This document shows, piece by piece, positions 16,151 through 24,185 of a stretch of DNA of 37,733 nucleotides. The stretch comes from a bacterium (GTDB taxonomy: Bacteria > Verrucomicrobiota > Verrucomicrobiia > Limisphaerales > UBA11358). The position numbers and the translations under genes were made by a program. Within the stretch, counting starts at the first letter, position 1, and each line of letters starts with the position of its first letter. Where the stretch lies: assembly GCA_021813325.1 (NCBI GenBank), contig JAKALA010000038.1, positions 1 through 37,733 on the forward strand. Reading direction: 5' to 3'. The notes under the pieces are model-generated. The model was not told the origin of the DNA. It did no database searches and was given only the letters and a program-made list of their open reading frames with translations.

Positions 16151-17914
16151 CTATTCAGACGTCGGCACCAGTTTCAAGCTGCGCAGATTCATCGGTTGCC
16201 AGCCGGCGCTGACCGGTTTCACGGTCAAAGTCACGACTCCGGGCGCGGCGACTTCCAATATTCCGTTGAGTTTTACCTTTTGAAAATGGGTGTAATCGCC
16301 CGTGTTGGGAGCGGTGCCGGTCACTTTTTGATTTCCCAGCAACACCTCAAAATTTCCCGAGCCCAACGCCGCGATGTCCGACGTCAGTTGAAATTTGCCG
16401 GGTTGGGTCACGCGAAACGTCCAGCTCGCCTGATCGGATGGATTGGTCCAGAAACCGATGTTGTCCTTGCCGCCGCCGGATTCGTAGCGCAGCCCGCCGA
16501 CTAAATCCGCATCCATGGCCGAAAGTTCAATCGCGCCATCCGCGCCCTGGTGCAGGTAGGTGGGAATGACTTCCGGCTGACCTTTGATCTCCAGAACGAC
16601 GGTCGAAGAAACCGGGTCGGGCGCGGTTCTTGGAACCTCAATCACCACATCATCGCCGTCTCGCCGGAGATTCAAAATGTCGCCGGTGGCCAGCAAGCGG
16701 GCGGACGTGGCGACATTCTTGAGACCGGGGACGACAAGTTTTCCGTCATCAGGCCAGTTGAACACATGCAAATAGAGCGTCGAACTGTCGCCCTTCACCT
16801 TTTTGGTGCAACGTCCCCAGGCCAGTTTCTTGAACGGACTGGCGGTGGTGTCATAAATGCCGTCGCCGTTCACCTTCATCCAGGCACCCACCTCCTTGAG
16901 CCGCTCAATGCTAGGATCAGGAATCAAACCTTCACTCGTCGGGCCGACATTCAGCAGATAATTGCCGCCTTTGCTGGCGATATCCACCAGGTTGCGAATG
17001 ATGGTTTCAATGGATTTCCAATTGTGATCGTGGGTTTTGAACCCCCAAGTGTCGTTCATGGTCATGCAGGTTTCCCAGTCGCGTCCGGGAAAACCGGTGG
17101 GGGGAATAAACTGTTCGGGCGTTTCGGTGTCGCCTTGATAACCACCGCCCAGACGGTTGTTGTGAATGATGCCGGGTTTCAGTTTTAGAACGGCGATCAA
17201 TTTATCCGCGTTTTCCTTGCTCATGTCGCAGGGCGTGTCCCACCACAGCACCACCGGGAATTCGCCGTAATTGGACAACAATTCCTTCACCTGCGGGACC
17301 GCGACCTTGTCCACGTAATCATTCATGTCGTGCTTTTGAGCCGGATCCCAACTGCCGGCGCATTCCGCACCGCCGTTGTTCCAATCCTGCGCCTGGGAAT
17401 AATAGAACCCGAGTTTGATGCCGTATTTGCGGCACGCGGCAGCCAACGGCTTCAGCACATCTTTTCCATAAGGCGTGGCCTTGACGATGTTCCAAGCGCT
17501 GGCCTGGGAATTAAAATTCGCGAACCCGTCATGGTGTTTGGCGGTGATCACGATATATTTCATGCCGGCCTCCTTGGCCAGACGCACCCAGTCGTCGGCA
17601 TTGTATTTCACCGGGTTATATTCCTTGGCGAAGCGCTGGTATTCGGCCATGGGAATTTTGGCGTCGCTCATGATCCATTCGCCCAGTCCGCCAATTTCCT
17701 TTCCGTGATAGACGCCCGCCGGAACTGAATAAACGCCCCAGTGAATGAACATGCCGAAGCGCGCCTCGCGCCACCACTGCATGCGGGCATCGCGTTGCGC
17801 CGGGGTTTCGTGGGCGTATGGATCCGGCGAATCAGCCGCAAAAACAGCGCAGTTGATCAACGAGACCAGCAGCAGGCTGGCCAGAACGACTTTGGTTTGA
17901 AGGCGGGTTGGCAT
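16151..17914 (-). CDS. alpha-L-fucosidase, GH29
   Basis: This is a 587-residue exported glycoside hydrolase removing alpha-L-fucose from glycans. The signal peptide ends VFA-A (about 26). GH29 hallmarks are MQWWREARFGMFIHWGVYS (45-63), GMKYIVITAKHHDGFANF and VVLWWDTPCD, with the probable nucleophile Asp at 226. KGGNYLLNVGPTSEGLIP marks the end of the barrel domain. Residues from about 460 to the end form a second beta-rich, probably carbohydrate-binding module. Other polysaccharide genes are not adjacent, and no acid/base residue can be assigned by eye. Confidence 0.93.
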   Translation of the reverse strand: MPTRLQTKVVLASLLLVSLINCAVFAADSPDPYAHETPAQRDARMQWWREARFGMFIHWGVYSVPAGVYHGKEIGGLGEWIMSDAKIPMAEYQRFAKEYNPVKYNADDWVRLAKEAGMKYIVITAKHHDGFANFNSQASAWNIVKATPYGKDVLKPLAAACRKYGIKLGFYYSQAQDWNNGGAECAGSWDPAQKHDMNDYVDKVAVPQVKELLSNYGEFPVVLWWDTPCDMSKENADKLIAVLKLKPGIIHNNRLGGGYQGDTETPEQFIPPTGFPGRDWETCMTMNDTWGFKTHDHNWKSIETIIRNLVDIASKGGNYLLNVGPTSEGLIPDPSIERLKEVGAWMKVNGDGIYDTTASPFKKLAWGRCTKKVKGDSSTLYLHVFNWPDDGKLVVPGLKNVATSARLLATGDILNLRRDGDDVVIEVPRTAPDPVSSTVVLEIKGQPEVIPTYLHQGADGAIELSAMDADLVGGLRYESGGGKDNIGFWTNPSDQASWTFRVTQPGKFQLTSDIAALGSGNFEVLLGNQKVTGTAPNTGDYTHFQKVKLNGILEVAAPGVVTLTVKPVSAGWQPMNLRSLKLVPTSE

Positions 17915-18100
17915 AGGTTAATTATTTCATTGGCGGACAGTTTTCAGGCAGATAAATCTCCCAATTCCTGCCCGGGAATTGGTTGCGCGAAAAGGTGCTG
18001 TGGCCTCATCATAGGCCAACCTCCCCCCCCGCGTCATCATCAATGAGCAAAAATTGTGTCCGCACTTCATTTTTTTGGAAAAACCGTTATAATCCACCCC

Positions 18101-18412
18101 ATGCCTGTCATGGCCATGCCCGAGACCCTGCCGGACATTAAGAAGGAAACGCGGCCTGATTCCACCACCAGTTTGGAACCGGGATACCTGGTCATTTGCT
18201 GGGATGATCCTGTGAATCTGATGGACTATGTCACGCACGTTTTTCAAGTCGTGTTTGGCTGGCACCGGCAAAAAGCGGAAACGCACATGCTCGAAGTGCA
18301 TGAGACCGGCCGCAGCGTCCTGCTGCGCGAAGGGATGGAAAAAGCGGAATTTTACGTGCATCAATTGCACAAATACAATTTGCACGCCACGTTGGAACGG
18401 GACGCATCATGA
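18101..18412 (+). CDS. clpS: ATP-dependent Clp protease adaptor ClpS
   Basis: ClpS binds ClpA or ClpC and delivers N-degron substrates. The 103-residue frame shows a variable N-terminus, then LVICWDDPVNLMDYVTHVFQ (matching the D-D/N-x-x-x-M-Y-V core), KAETHMLEVHETGRSVLL, and the C-terminal EKAEFYVHQLHKYNLHATLE. The start could be 18101, 18110 or 18116 (three in-frame ATGs) or an upstream GTG at 18056. The stop overlaps the next gene in an ATGA, so the two are translationally coupled. Confidence 0.93.
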   Translation: MPVMAMPETLPDIKKETRPDSTTSLEPGYLVICWDDPVNLMDYVTHVFQVVFGWHRQKAETHMLEVHETGRSVLLREGMEKAEFYVHQLHKYNLHATLERDAS

Positions 18413-18897
18413 AACTCATCCGGTTGGGCCGGCAAAAACTCAAATTTGAAATTGGCGAGGAGGAAAAGGAACTCCTTTTCCAAGTGCTGCTGTTTTATCC
18501 GCTGGTGCCGGCCACCCACCATCGGCTCAATCAAGACCGGCGCATTCCCGACCCCAACGGAAATCAGCAGCTCCTGGAATCCGCGCTGCGCGACCAGCAA
18601 CAGGAAAACCGGGCTTTATTGGCCAAGTTGCTGAAACAGCCCCGCCGGTTCACCCAATCCGAAGGCGGTTACTACGTGAGCTTCAGCCGTCCCGAAGTGG
18701 AATGGCTGTTGCAAGTGCTCAACGACGTGCGGGTCGGCAGTTGGCTGGCGCTCGGATCGCCGCTGCATCAACTGGAAATCCAGAAAGGGATGAGCAAACC
18801 CAAGGCGCAAAAAATTCTGGCCATGGATATTGCCGGCTATTTCCAAATGGCTTTTCTCCAAGCGCTCCAAAAATACTCCCCGACGATGAATGACTAA
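18409..18897 (+). CDS. DUF2017-like protein coupled to clpS
   Basis: This is a 162-residue cytoplasmic protein. It starts MKLIRLGRQKLKFEIGEEEKE, is helical overall, has a central LLESALRDQQQENRALLAKLL and ends with a helix carrying a YFQMAFLQAL stretch. The pattern and the ATGA overlap with clpS match the DUF2017 family, which often accompanies clpS. The biochemical role is unknown; an accessory role in Clp-dependent proteolysis is inference from position. Confidence 0.7.
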   Translation: MKLIRLGRQKLKFEIGEEEKELLFQVLLFYPLVPATHHRLNQDRRIPDPNGNQQLLESALRDQQQENRALLAKLLKQPRRFTQSEGGYYVSFSRPEVEWLLQVLNDVRVGSWLALGSPLHQLEIQKGMSKPKAQKILAMDIAGYFQMAFLQALQKYSPTMND

Positions 18898-18944
18898 GCC
18901 GGAACGATCCAGTTGCGTAAATTTCCAGTAGGAATGACGGATTC

Positions 18945-19333
18945 ATGCTTGGAAGGATGTCACGCCACCAAGTCCGCTGGGCGGGATGGCGGACAGTCGC
19001 CAGCGCAAAGGTGTTCAAGCTCGCATTTTTCCAACTGGCCGAGCCGCCGTTGTCGCAGCCCACCCGAGTTGTAGGCGGCGATGGGCAGACGAGGCATCGC
19101 CTCCGTGCCCAGAAGTTAGCCAGGCAGAGGCGCTTAATGCCAAACGGCTCCCCCAGTTCCCGAATGCGGTTTTCCAAATCGGCCCGGCCATGATATTGCC
19201 GCCAGACGTTCAGGGCGCTCATGCTCCGTGGCAAATTAGTGCCCCGCGTTTGAAACCGATAGCCGGGAACCTCCAGCAAAGTCTTGCCACCCGCCGCAGG
19301 CCGTGGGGCGATGCGCGGCCGGATCACCATCAC
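18945..19333 (-). pseudogene. remnant of an IS1380-like DDE transposase
   Basis: The minus strand encodes KTLLEVPGYRFQTRGTNLP, then VWRQYHGRADLENRIRELG and FGIKRLCLANFW, which is the C-terminal part of IS1380/DDE-group-1 transposases. After that the reading continues in another frame (PIAAYN, then RRLGQLEKCEL, then TLRWRL-like sequence), so at least one frameshift is present. The N-terminal half and the inverted repeats are missing. The frame that runs on into 18719-18944 is only a shadow of the DUF2017-like gene. Confidence 0.75.
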
Positions 19334-19388
19334 CCCCCGCCTCCGGTTGGTCCGCCTCCGCTCGAAACTCCAAAACTGGTTTGTTTAT

Positions 19389-19551
19389 CCTAAACTCCGC
19401 GGTTGGGATAAACCGCGAACCCCGCCAACCCCGCGAAAACCAAGGCCAAAGCAAGTCTGTGAGACCGCCAAATCCCTTCACCCACCCGGGGAATGGTTCC
19501 GAAACCCTGGCCGGTTCGCGTATTCCGCGTGTTTCGCGGTTTCCCTGGCGG
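19389..19551 (-). repeat. dispersed inverted-repeat element, copy 2
   Basis: The reverse complement of this 163-base stretch matches copy 1 at 3381-3551 along its whole length. The terminal blocks are better preserved as inverted repeats here: AAACCGCGAACCCCGCC at about 19410-19426 against GCGTGTTTCGCGGTTT at 19527-19542. It lies between the transposase remnant and the metal-transport island. Confidence 0.8.
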
Positions 19552-19583
19552 CATCTAGTTTTATCATCTACCTAGGTTCGCCA

Positions 19584-19613
19584 AACGATGCTCGCTCTTT
19601 CAACTGCATCGTT
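19584..19613. repeat. perfect 8-bp inverted repeat
   Basis: AACGATGC (19584-19591) and GCATCGTT (19606-19613) are separated by 14 bases. It lies about 85 bases before the putative promoter of the first metal-leader gene and could be an operator or a leftover hairpin. It is not present before the second copy of that gene. Confidence 0.45.
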
Positions 19614-19669
19614 CCGGCTAAGGACAGTGGCAAGATGCGCCCCGCGCCGGCAATTGAATTGGATGCGGC

Positions 19670-19697
19670 TTGTTTTCCCAATGCCGCGTGCTAGATT
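19670..19697 (+). promoter_or_regulatory. putative sigma70-type promoter, copy 1
   Basis: TTGTTT (19670-19675), a 16-base spacer, then TAGATT (19692-19697) preceded by TGC, which resembles an extended -10. The same bases occur in copy 2. The gene start lies only about 10 bases downstream of the -10 box. Confidence 0.45.
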
Positions 19698-19706
19698 CCA
19701 CTCGGT

Positions 19707-20033
19707 TTGAGGCGAAACATTTCCAGAATATTGAAACGGGGACGCGTTCCATTCGCGGCGTTCTCCATTCTGCTCATATTGCTGTTGAATCTGCTGGCCG
19801 CCGCGCCAGCCTTGCACGAATGGCTTCACAAGGACGCGGAACAGGCCGGGCATGAATGCGCCGTCACCCTGTTTGCCCACGGACAGGTGGCTGTCTCCGC
19901 CATCGCCGTCACGGCCGTGGCGCCGGTATTTCTTGAAATCCGCCCCCCGCTGGCTCCTGATTTTATCCCCCATTCTGCGAGCGCCGTTCTCCCTCCGGGT
20001 CGCGCTCCGCCGGTTTTCTTCCTCCCTTCCTAA
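19707..20033 (+). CDS. small exported His/Cys protein, metal-leader copy 1
   Basis: This is a 108-residue protein of unknown function. It has a basic N-terminus (MRRNISRILKRGR), a hydrophobic signal/anchor (about 15-35, LLILLLNLLAAAPA), then LHEWLHKDAEQAGHECAVTL with His, Asp and Cys residues that could bind metal, FAHGQV, and a Pro-rich tail. The second copy at 24554 is equally long and differs at about 19 residues while keeping the H, D, H, C, H pattern, which supports it being translated and selected. The start is TTG and no Shine-Dalgarno sequence is seen. It heads a porin-ZnuABC gene group. A DUF2946-like metal-linked role is a guess. Confidence 0.7.
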   Translation: MRRNISRILKRGRVPFAAFSILLILLLNLLAAAPALHEWLHKDAEQAGHECAVTLFAHGQVAVSAIAVTAVAPVFLEIRPPLAPDFIPHSASAVLPPGRAPPVFFLPS

Positions 20034-20039
20034 AGTTCG

Positions 20040-20075
20040 CCGGTCTTAACGGACCGGTCTTCGTTCGTTTGTTTG
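20040..20075 (+). terminator. hairpin after the leader gene, possible attenuator, copy 1
   Basis: CCGGTC (20040-20045) pairs with GACCGG (20052-20057). It is followed by TCTTCGTTCGTTTGTTTG, which is T-rich but interrupted. The stem is kept in copy 2 (24887-24904), where the loop bases differ. It lies between the small gene and the transport genes, so it could be a partial terminator or attenuator. Confidence 0.5.
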
Positions 20076-20136
20076 TATAACCAAATACTTTTGGCATGTC
20101 GCCGTGTGGCGGTGTGCCGTGTGGAGAATCGAAACC

Positions 20137-21591
20137 ATGAAATCATTGAAGTTTGTTGGAATGGCCGTGTTGGCTTCCGCGCTCGTGTCTGGCACGAATT
20201 TGCCTGCCCAGGAAACCAATCAACCCATCGCCAGCCGGCCGGCCGGCGAAGTGGAGCAATTGAAACGGCAGTTGCAGCAGATGCAGGAAAGCTTCGCCCG
20301 GCAGCAGGCCGAGCAGCAAAAACAGATTGAAGCGCTCTCGAAACAGATCAAGGCGCTGACCAAAGCGCAGCCCGCGCCAACCACCATCCCCTCGCCGCCG
20401 CCGGCCAATATCGCCGGCGCAACCAACACGGTGACACCGGACCAATTCCGGTGGTTGAGCGACAAGGTGGACGAAGTGGTCGCGGCCCAGAAAAAAACCT
20501 TGATGAGCGAATTCAATCCTGCCATCGGCCTGGTGGGCGAAACCATTTTCTCCCAGCAAAGCAAAGGTTCGGCCCAGAACGGCACCGGATATGCCGGCGG
20601 GTTTGACGCTTACCAGCGCTCGGTGGAGTTGAACGCCACCGCTGCGGTGTATCCGTTTGCCAAAGGCTGGGTGGTGGCCAACGGTTCGGCGGATGCCGCC
20701 ACCGGCGAAACATCGCTGGGCATCGAGGAAGCGGCGGTTCAAACCACGTCCCTGCCGTGGAATTTGACGCTGACCGCAGGCCAGTTCTTCGGCGAATTCG
20801 GACGTCTGTCCTACATTCACGATCATGAACTGCCGTTTGTGAACCGGCCGATGGTGCTGGATCAATACGTCGGCGGCGAATCCAAGACCGCTGGCGCGCA
20901 GGCCAGCTTGCTGCTGCCGATTGAACATTATGTGAACCTGACGGCGGGATTGGGCACCCAGTTAGGCGATGATCCCGATGCGATTGGCACCTATCGTTCC
21001 TTCGGTGCGGTGAATTATTTCGGGCGGCTCTCGACGTATTTCGACTTGAGTGACAACTGGAATGTGGAATGCGGTTTATCGGGCCTGTTCAATCCGGATT
21101 CCGGCAATGTCAACGGTGTCCTGCAGCCGGATGGCTTGACTTCGTTGACCGCCACCAAACGGCAGGTGGTGGACGCCGATTTCAAGTTGAGCTATGTGCC
21201 GCTGCGCGACAACCAGTTCAACAGCCTCACCTGGGGCAATGAATTCCTTTACAGCGACAATCAATATCTGGCCACACCGACCGCCGGCGGCAGTGCCTAC
21301 GCCGACACGGTTGGCGCCTGGGGCATGTATTCCTATCTCGCCTACAAGTGGAGCCGGAGTTGGCGCGCCGGATTCCTGTTTGAATACCTTCAAAACGATC
21401 AGGATGGCGCCGCGCGGACCTATGGTTACTCACCCTACCTCACCTGGGCCATCAGCCACTGGAACCAGCTTCGCCTGCAATACACGCACACTCAGCCCAA
21501 TGTCGCCTCGGGCATTCAGCCCAATGACGCCGTTTACCTGCAATGGAGCTGGATCATTGGCTCGCATTCCCACGGCTGGACTCAACGCTAA
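20137..21591 (+). CDS. outer-membrane porin with coiled-coil N-terminus
   Basis: This is a 484-residue exported protein. The signal peptide starts MKSLKFVG and ends LPA-Q (about 26). Residues about 38-75 form a coiled coil (EQLKRQLQQMQESFARQQAEQ, then KQIEALSKQIKAL). The rest is a beta-barrel with alternating aromatic and polar strands, ending YLQWSWIIGSHSHGWTQR. A trimerising coiled coil before a barrel is common in porins. It directly precedes znuA, with 23 bases between, so it is likely the outer-membrane gate for the metal taken up by ZnuABC. That role is inferred from position. The upstream frame to 20104 is not needed. Confidence 0.78.
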   Translation: MKSLKFVGMAVLASALVSGTNLPAQETNQPIASRPAGEVEQLKRQLQQMQESFARQQAEQQKQIEALSKQIKALTKAQPAPTTIPSPPPANIAGATNTVTPDQFRWLSDKVDEVVAAQKKTLMSEFNPAIGLVGETIFSQQSKGSAQNGTGYAGGFDAYQRSVELNATAAVYPFAKGWVVANGSADAATGETSLGIEEAAVQTTSLPWNLTLTAGQFFGEFGRLSYIHDHELPFVNRPMVLDQYVGGESKTAGAQASLLLPIEHYVNLTAGLGTQLGDDPDAIGTYRSFGAVNYFGRLSTYFDLSDNWNVECGLSGLFNPDSGNVNGVLQPDGLTSLTATKRQVVDADFKLSYVPLRDNQFNSLTWGNEFLYSDNQYLATPTAGGSAYADTVGAWGMYSYLAYKWSRSWRAGFLFEYLQNDQDGAARTYGYSPYLTWAISHWNQLRLQYTHTQPNVASGIQPNDAVYLQWSWIIGSHSHGWTQR

Positions 21592-21614
21592 AACCTGAAA
21601 GGAAAAATTTGATT

Positions 21615-22526
21615 ATGAAATTGAAACTGTCCTTTGTCGCGCTCCTCGCCGCTGTGCTGGGAACCGCGCCAGTTAACGCCGCCAAAATTCGCGTGGTCAC
21701 CACGCTGACCGATCTCGCGGATTTCGCCCGCAACGTCGGTGGCGACCAAGTGGAGGTTCGCAGTCTCGCCACCGGCATCGAAGACACCCACGGCGTGCCG
21801 ATGAAGCCAAGCTTCGTGCCGCTGCTCAACCGGGCCGACCTGGTGGTGCTCGCGGGCTTCGATTGTGAACACGCGTTCCTGCCAGCCTTGCTGGACGCGA
21901 GCCGCAATCCGCGCATTCAACTGGGCCAGCCGGGCTACGTCGATTGCTCCAAAGGCATTGATCCGGTGGAAGCGCCCACCTCCACCGATCATTCGGAAGG
22001 CGATGTGCATCCTTACGGCAATCCGCATTACATGCTGGATCCCGTGATGGCCAAAACCGCCGTCAGCAACATCTGCGACGCCTTCGTGACCGCCGCGCCG
22101 CAATATGCCGCCGACTTCAAGAAAAACCGCGATGCCTACCTCGCCAAGCTCGCCGCCAAGATCATGGAGTGGAAGGCGGAAATGGCCCCGTATAAAGGCG
22201 CCAAATTCGTTTCCTATCATGAACACTGGCCCTATTTCGCCGCCCGGTTCGGGCTGGACTACGTGGGCACCATCGAACTCAAACCGGGAATTGATCCCAC
22301 CCCCCGGCACATTGAAGAGTTGATTGGCGAAATGAAAGCGCAACACGTTCCGATCGTCGTGCGTGAACCGCAGTTCCCCGAAAAAGTGCCGGCGCTCATT
22401 GCCAAACAAACCGGCGCCACGCTCATCAAGCTGCCCATCATGCCCGGCGGCGTGCCTGACACGGACACCTACATCAAGGAAATGGATTACATCGTCAATA
22501 CGATGGCCAATGCGTTGAAAAAATAA
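21615..22526 (+). CDS. znuA: metal ABC transporter, periplasmic binding protein
   Basis: This is a 303-residue cluster A-I (ZnuA/MntA/TroA) solute-binding protein. The signal peptide ends VNA-A (about 22). Candidate metal ligands are H59 (EDTHGVPMKPSF), H138 (GNPHYMLDP), H202/H204 (YHEHWPYFAARFG) and an acidic residue near the C-terminus. The long His-rich loop of many ZnuA proteins is reduced to a short HSEGDVHPYGNPH region. Zinc is the most likely substrate; manganese cannot be excluded. The ATG at 21615 is chosen because it opens a signal peptide; the frame upstream overlaps the porin. Confidence 0.9.
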   Translation: MKLKLSFVALLAAVLGTAPVNAAKIRVVTTLTDLADFARNVGGDQVEVRSLATGIEDTHGVPMKPSFVPLLNRADLVVLAGFDCEHAFLPALLDASRNPRIQLGQPGYVDCSKGIDPVEAPTSTDHSEGDVHPYGNPHYMLDPVMAKTAVSNICDAFVTAAPQYAADFKKNRDAYLAKLAAKIMEWKAEMAPYKGAKFVSYHEHWPYFAARFGLDYVGTIELKPGIDPTPRHIEELIGEMKAQHVPIVVREPQFPEKVPALIAKQTGATLIKLPIMPGGVPDTDTYIKEMDYIVNTMANALKK

Positions 22527-22532
22527 ACGAGC

Positions 22533-22590
22533 GGTAGGGCGCGAAACTCCGTGCGCGCTGTCCTTACCAAGCGGAACTGCGCGCCCTACC
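22533..22590. repeat. REP-like palindrome between znuA and znuC
   Basis: GGTAGGGCGCG (22533-22543) and CGCGCCCTACC (22580-22590) form a perfect 11-base-pair inverted repeat around a 36-base centre that is itself GC-rich. It fills nearly the whole znuA-znuC gap. Similar GTAGGGCGCG palindromes are, to my memory, scattered in genomes of this phylum. Confidence 0.7.
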
Positions 22591-22599
22591 CAAAGCAAA

Positions 22600-23601
22600 A
22601 TGAACGATCCCATCATCACCCTGGAAAACCTGGCCATTGGCTACAATGGTCAGGCGGTTCTGTCGGGCATTTCCCTTGCCGTTGCCCGGGGCAGTTTCAC
22701 CGCCATCCTCGGCGCCAACGGCACCGGTAAATCCACGCTGCTTAAAACCCTGCTTGGCTTGCAACCCGTCGTCAGTGGCCAGATCAAAATCCAGCCGCCG
22801 GCCAACTTTGGCTACGTGCCGCAGGCCATCCAGTTTGATCCGCTGTATCCGCTCACCGGCTTTGACGTGGCGTTGATGGGCACATTCCGCCGCGCAGGTG
22901 CCATGCGGTTTCCCTCGCGAGCCGACAAAGATTTTGTTCACGAATGTCTGCAGGCCACCGCCGCCACCGAGTTCGCAAACAAAAAATTCAGCCAGCTCTC
23001 CGGCGGCCAGAAACAGCGCGTCCTCATTGCCCGGGCACTGGCCACCAAACCGGACATTCTTGTGCTGGACGAGCCAACCGCCGGCGTGGATGTGAAAGCG
23101 ACCCACGCGCTGCTGGAATTCATTTCACAAATTCACGCGGAACGAAAACTGACCGTGCTCCTGGTCACGCACGATCTGCCGCTCGTCATGAAACACGCGC
23201 AACAAATTATCTGGCTGCACAACGGCGAGGTGCTGCACGGCACGGTGGCCGAGCTATTCACGCCCCAACGCATGTCGGAAATTTTTGAAATGGAGGTTGG
23301 CGGATATGGAATCGCTCGAAGAAATTCTTTCGCCGGATTTTCTCCTGCGCAACTCGGTTTATACCAACCTCATCATCGGCTTTGCCTGTCCGCTCGTCGG
23401 CGTGTTTCTCGTGCTCCGGCGACTGGTGTTCATTGGCGTGGCGTTGCCGCAAATTTCCTCCACCGGCATTGCCGTGGCGTTGACCGTGCCATTCTGGTTG
23501 GGAGCCAATCCGGCTCATGCCGAGCACAGCGAACATCTCATAGCCTTTGGCGGCTCCATGTTTTTCTCGCTCGCCGCCATTCTATTGCTCGCCTTTTTTG
23601 A
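22600..23601 (+). CDS. znuC: metal ABC transporter, ATP-binding protein
   Basis: This is an ABC ATPase energising metal import with ZnuB. Walker A GANGTGKSTLL (about 43-53), Q-loop YVPQ, signature LSGGQKQR, Walker B ILVLDEPTAG, and the switch His in LLVTHDLP are all present within the first 200 residues. The family-like part ends near residue 235. The frame then has no stop where one is expected and runs 296 bases into znuB, giving a 333-residue product whose last ~98 residues are out-of-frame znuB sequence. Either this extension is real, or a frame error has removed the normal stop. Confidence 0.88.
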   Translation: MNDPIITLENLAIGYNGQAVLSGISLAVARGSFTAILGANGTGKSTLLKTLLGLQPVVSGQIKIQPPANFGYVPQAIQFDPLYPLTGFDVALMGTFRRAGAMRFPSRADKDFVHECLQATAATEFANKKFSQLSGGQKQRVLIARALATKPDILVLDEPTAGVDVKATHALLEFISQIHAERKLTVLLVTHDLPLVMKHAQQIIWLHNGEVLHGTVAELFTPQRMSEIFEMEVGGYGIARRNSFAGFSPAQLGLYQPHHRLCLSARRRVSRAPATGVHWRGVAANFLHRHCRGVDRAILVGSQSGSCRAQRTSHSLWRLHVFLARRHSIARLF

Positions 23602-24169
23602 ACGGCGCGGACGCGGCCTGCCCGAAGGCCGGTTGGGCGCGGCGTATGTGGTGGCCTCGGCCCTGAGTATTTTGTTGCTTTCGAAAAATCGCTACGCGGA
23701 AGTCGGCTGGCTGGATTTACTGAAGGGCGAAATCATCACCATCGACAACTACGACCTCATCACCACCGGCATCACTCTGGTCGTGGTGTTGGCAATCCTC
23801 ATCCTGTTCAACAAGGAATTTCTGCTGGTGTCATTTGATCGCGCCATGGCGGCCACGCTCGGCAAAAACGTTTTGTTCTGGGACATCTTGATTTACCTGC
23901 TCATTGGCGTGACGGTTTCCATCGCCGTGTTGAGCGTCGGTCCGTTGATTGCGTTTGCCTTCCTGCTCATTCCGGCGCTCATCGCCCACTTGTTCGCCCG
24001 CACCATGCGCCAGTTCATGATCATCGCGCCACTGATCGGCGGGGTTTGTGCCTTCTTCGGTTTCTGGCTGGCCTATAAATGGGATTGGCCGGTCGGGCCA
24101 ACCGATGTCGTGATGCTGGGCACGGTGTGTTTTGCCGGATTTATAACGAAAAAGATTTTTAGCCGATAA
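23306..24169 (+). CDS. znuB: metal ABC transporter, permease
   Basis: This is the membrane subunit of the metal importer, of the ABC-3 (ZnuB/MntB) family, 287 residues from the ATG at 23306. It has about eight hydrophobic segments. Motifs include LRNSVYTNLIIGFACPLVG near the start, LRRLVFIGVALPQISSTGIA, the central GEIITI region, and LSVGPLIAFAFLLIPAL. The ATG is preceded by GGAGG (23290-23294) at suitable spacing, one of the few clear Shine-Dalgarno sequences in the window; the frame is also open to a TTG at 23285. Confidence 0.92.
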   Translation: MESLEEILSPDFLLRNSVYTNLIIGFACPLVGVFLVLRRLVFIGVALPQISSTGIAVALTVPFWLGANPAHAEHSEHLIAFGGSMFFSLAAILLLAFFERRGRGLPEGRLGAAYVVASALSILLLSKNRYAEVGWLDLLKGEIITIDNYDLITTGITLVVVLAILILFNKEFLLVSFDRAMAATLGKNVLFWDILIYLLIGVTVSIAVLSVGPLIAFAFLLIPALIAHLFARTMRQFMIIAPLIGGVCAFFGFWLAYKWDWPVGPTDVVMLGTVCFAGFITKKIFSR

Positions 24170-24185
24170 AGCGAAACAGCAGCCG

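Larger units (their letters stand above)
19643..20057 (+). repeat. 415-bp duplicated leader module, copy 1
   Basis: This segment and 24490-24904 have the same length, with no insertions or deletions that I can see. Each contains the promoter-like sequence, the 108-codon gene and a hairpin after the stop. Homology begins at CGCGCCGGCAATTG and ends at GGACCGG; flanking sequences are unrelated. Differences are scattered, so the duplication is not recent. Confidence 0.9.

Noticed and set aside
18719-18944. Extension of the transposase-remnant frame into the DUF2017-like gene
   Set aside because: Homology to the transposase ends near 18945; beyond that it is only antisense to a coupled gene.
21588-22637. 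349-codon minus-strand frame opposite znuA
   Set aside because: Antisense shadow of znuA caused by high GC at third positions.
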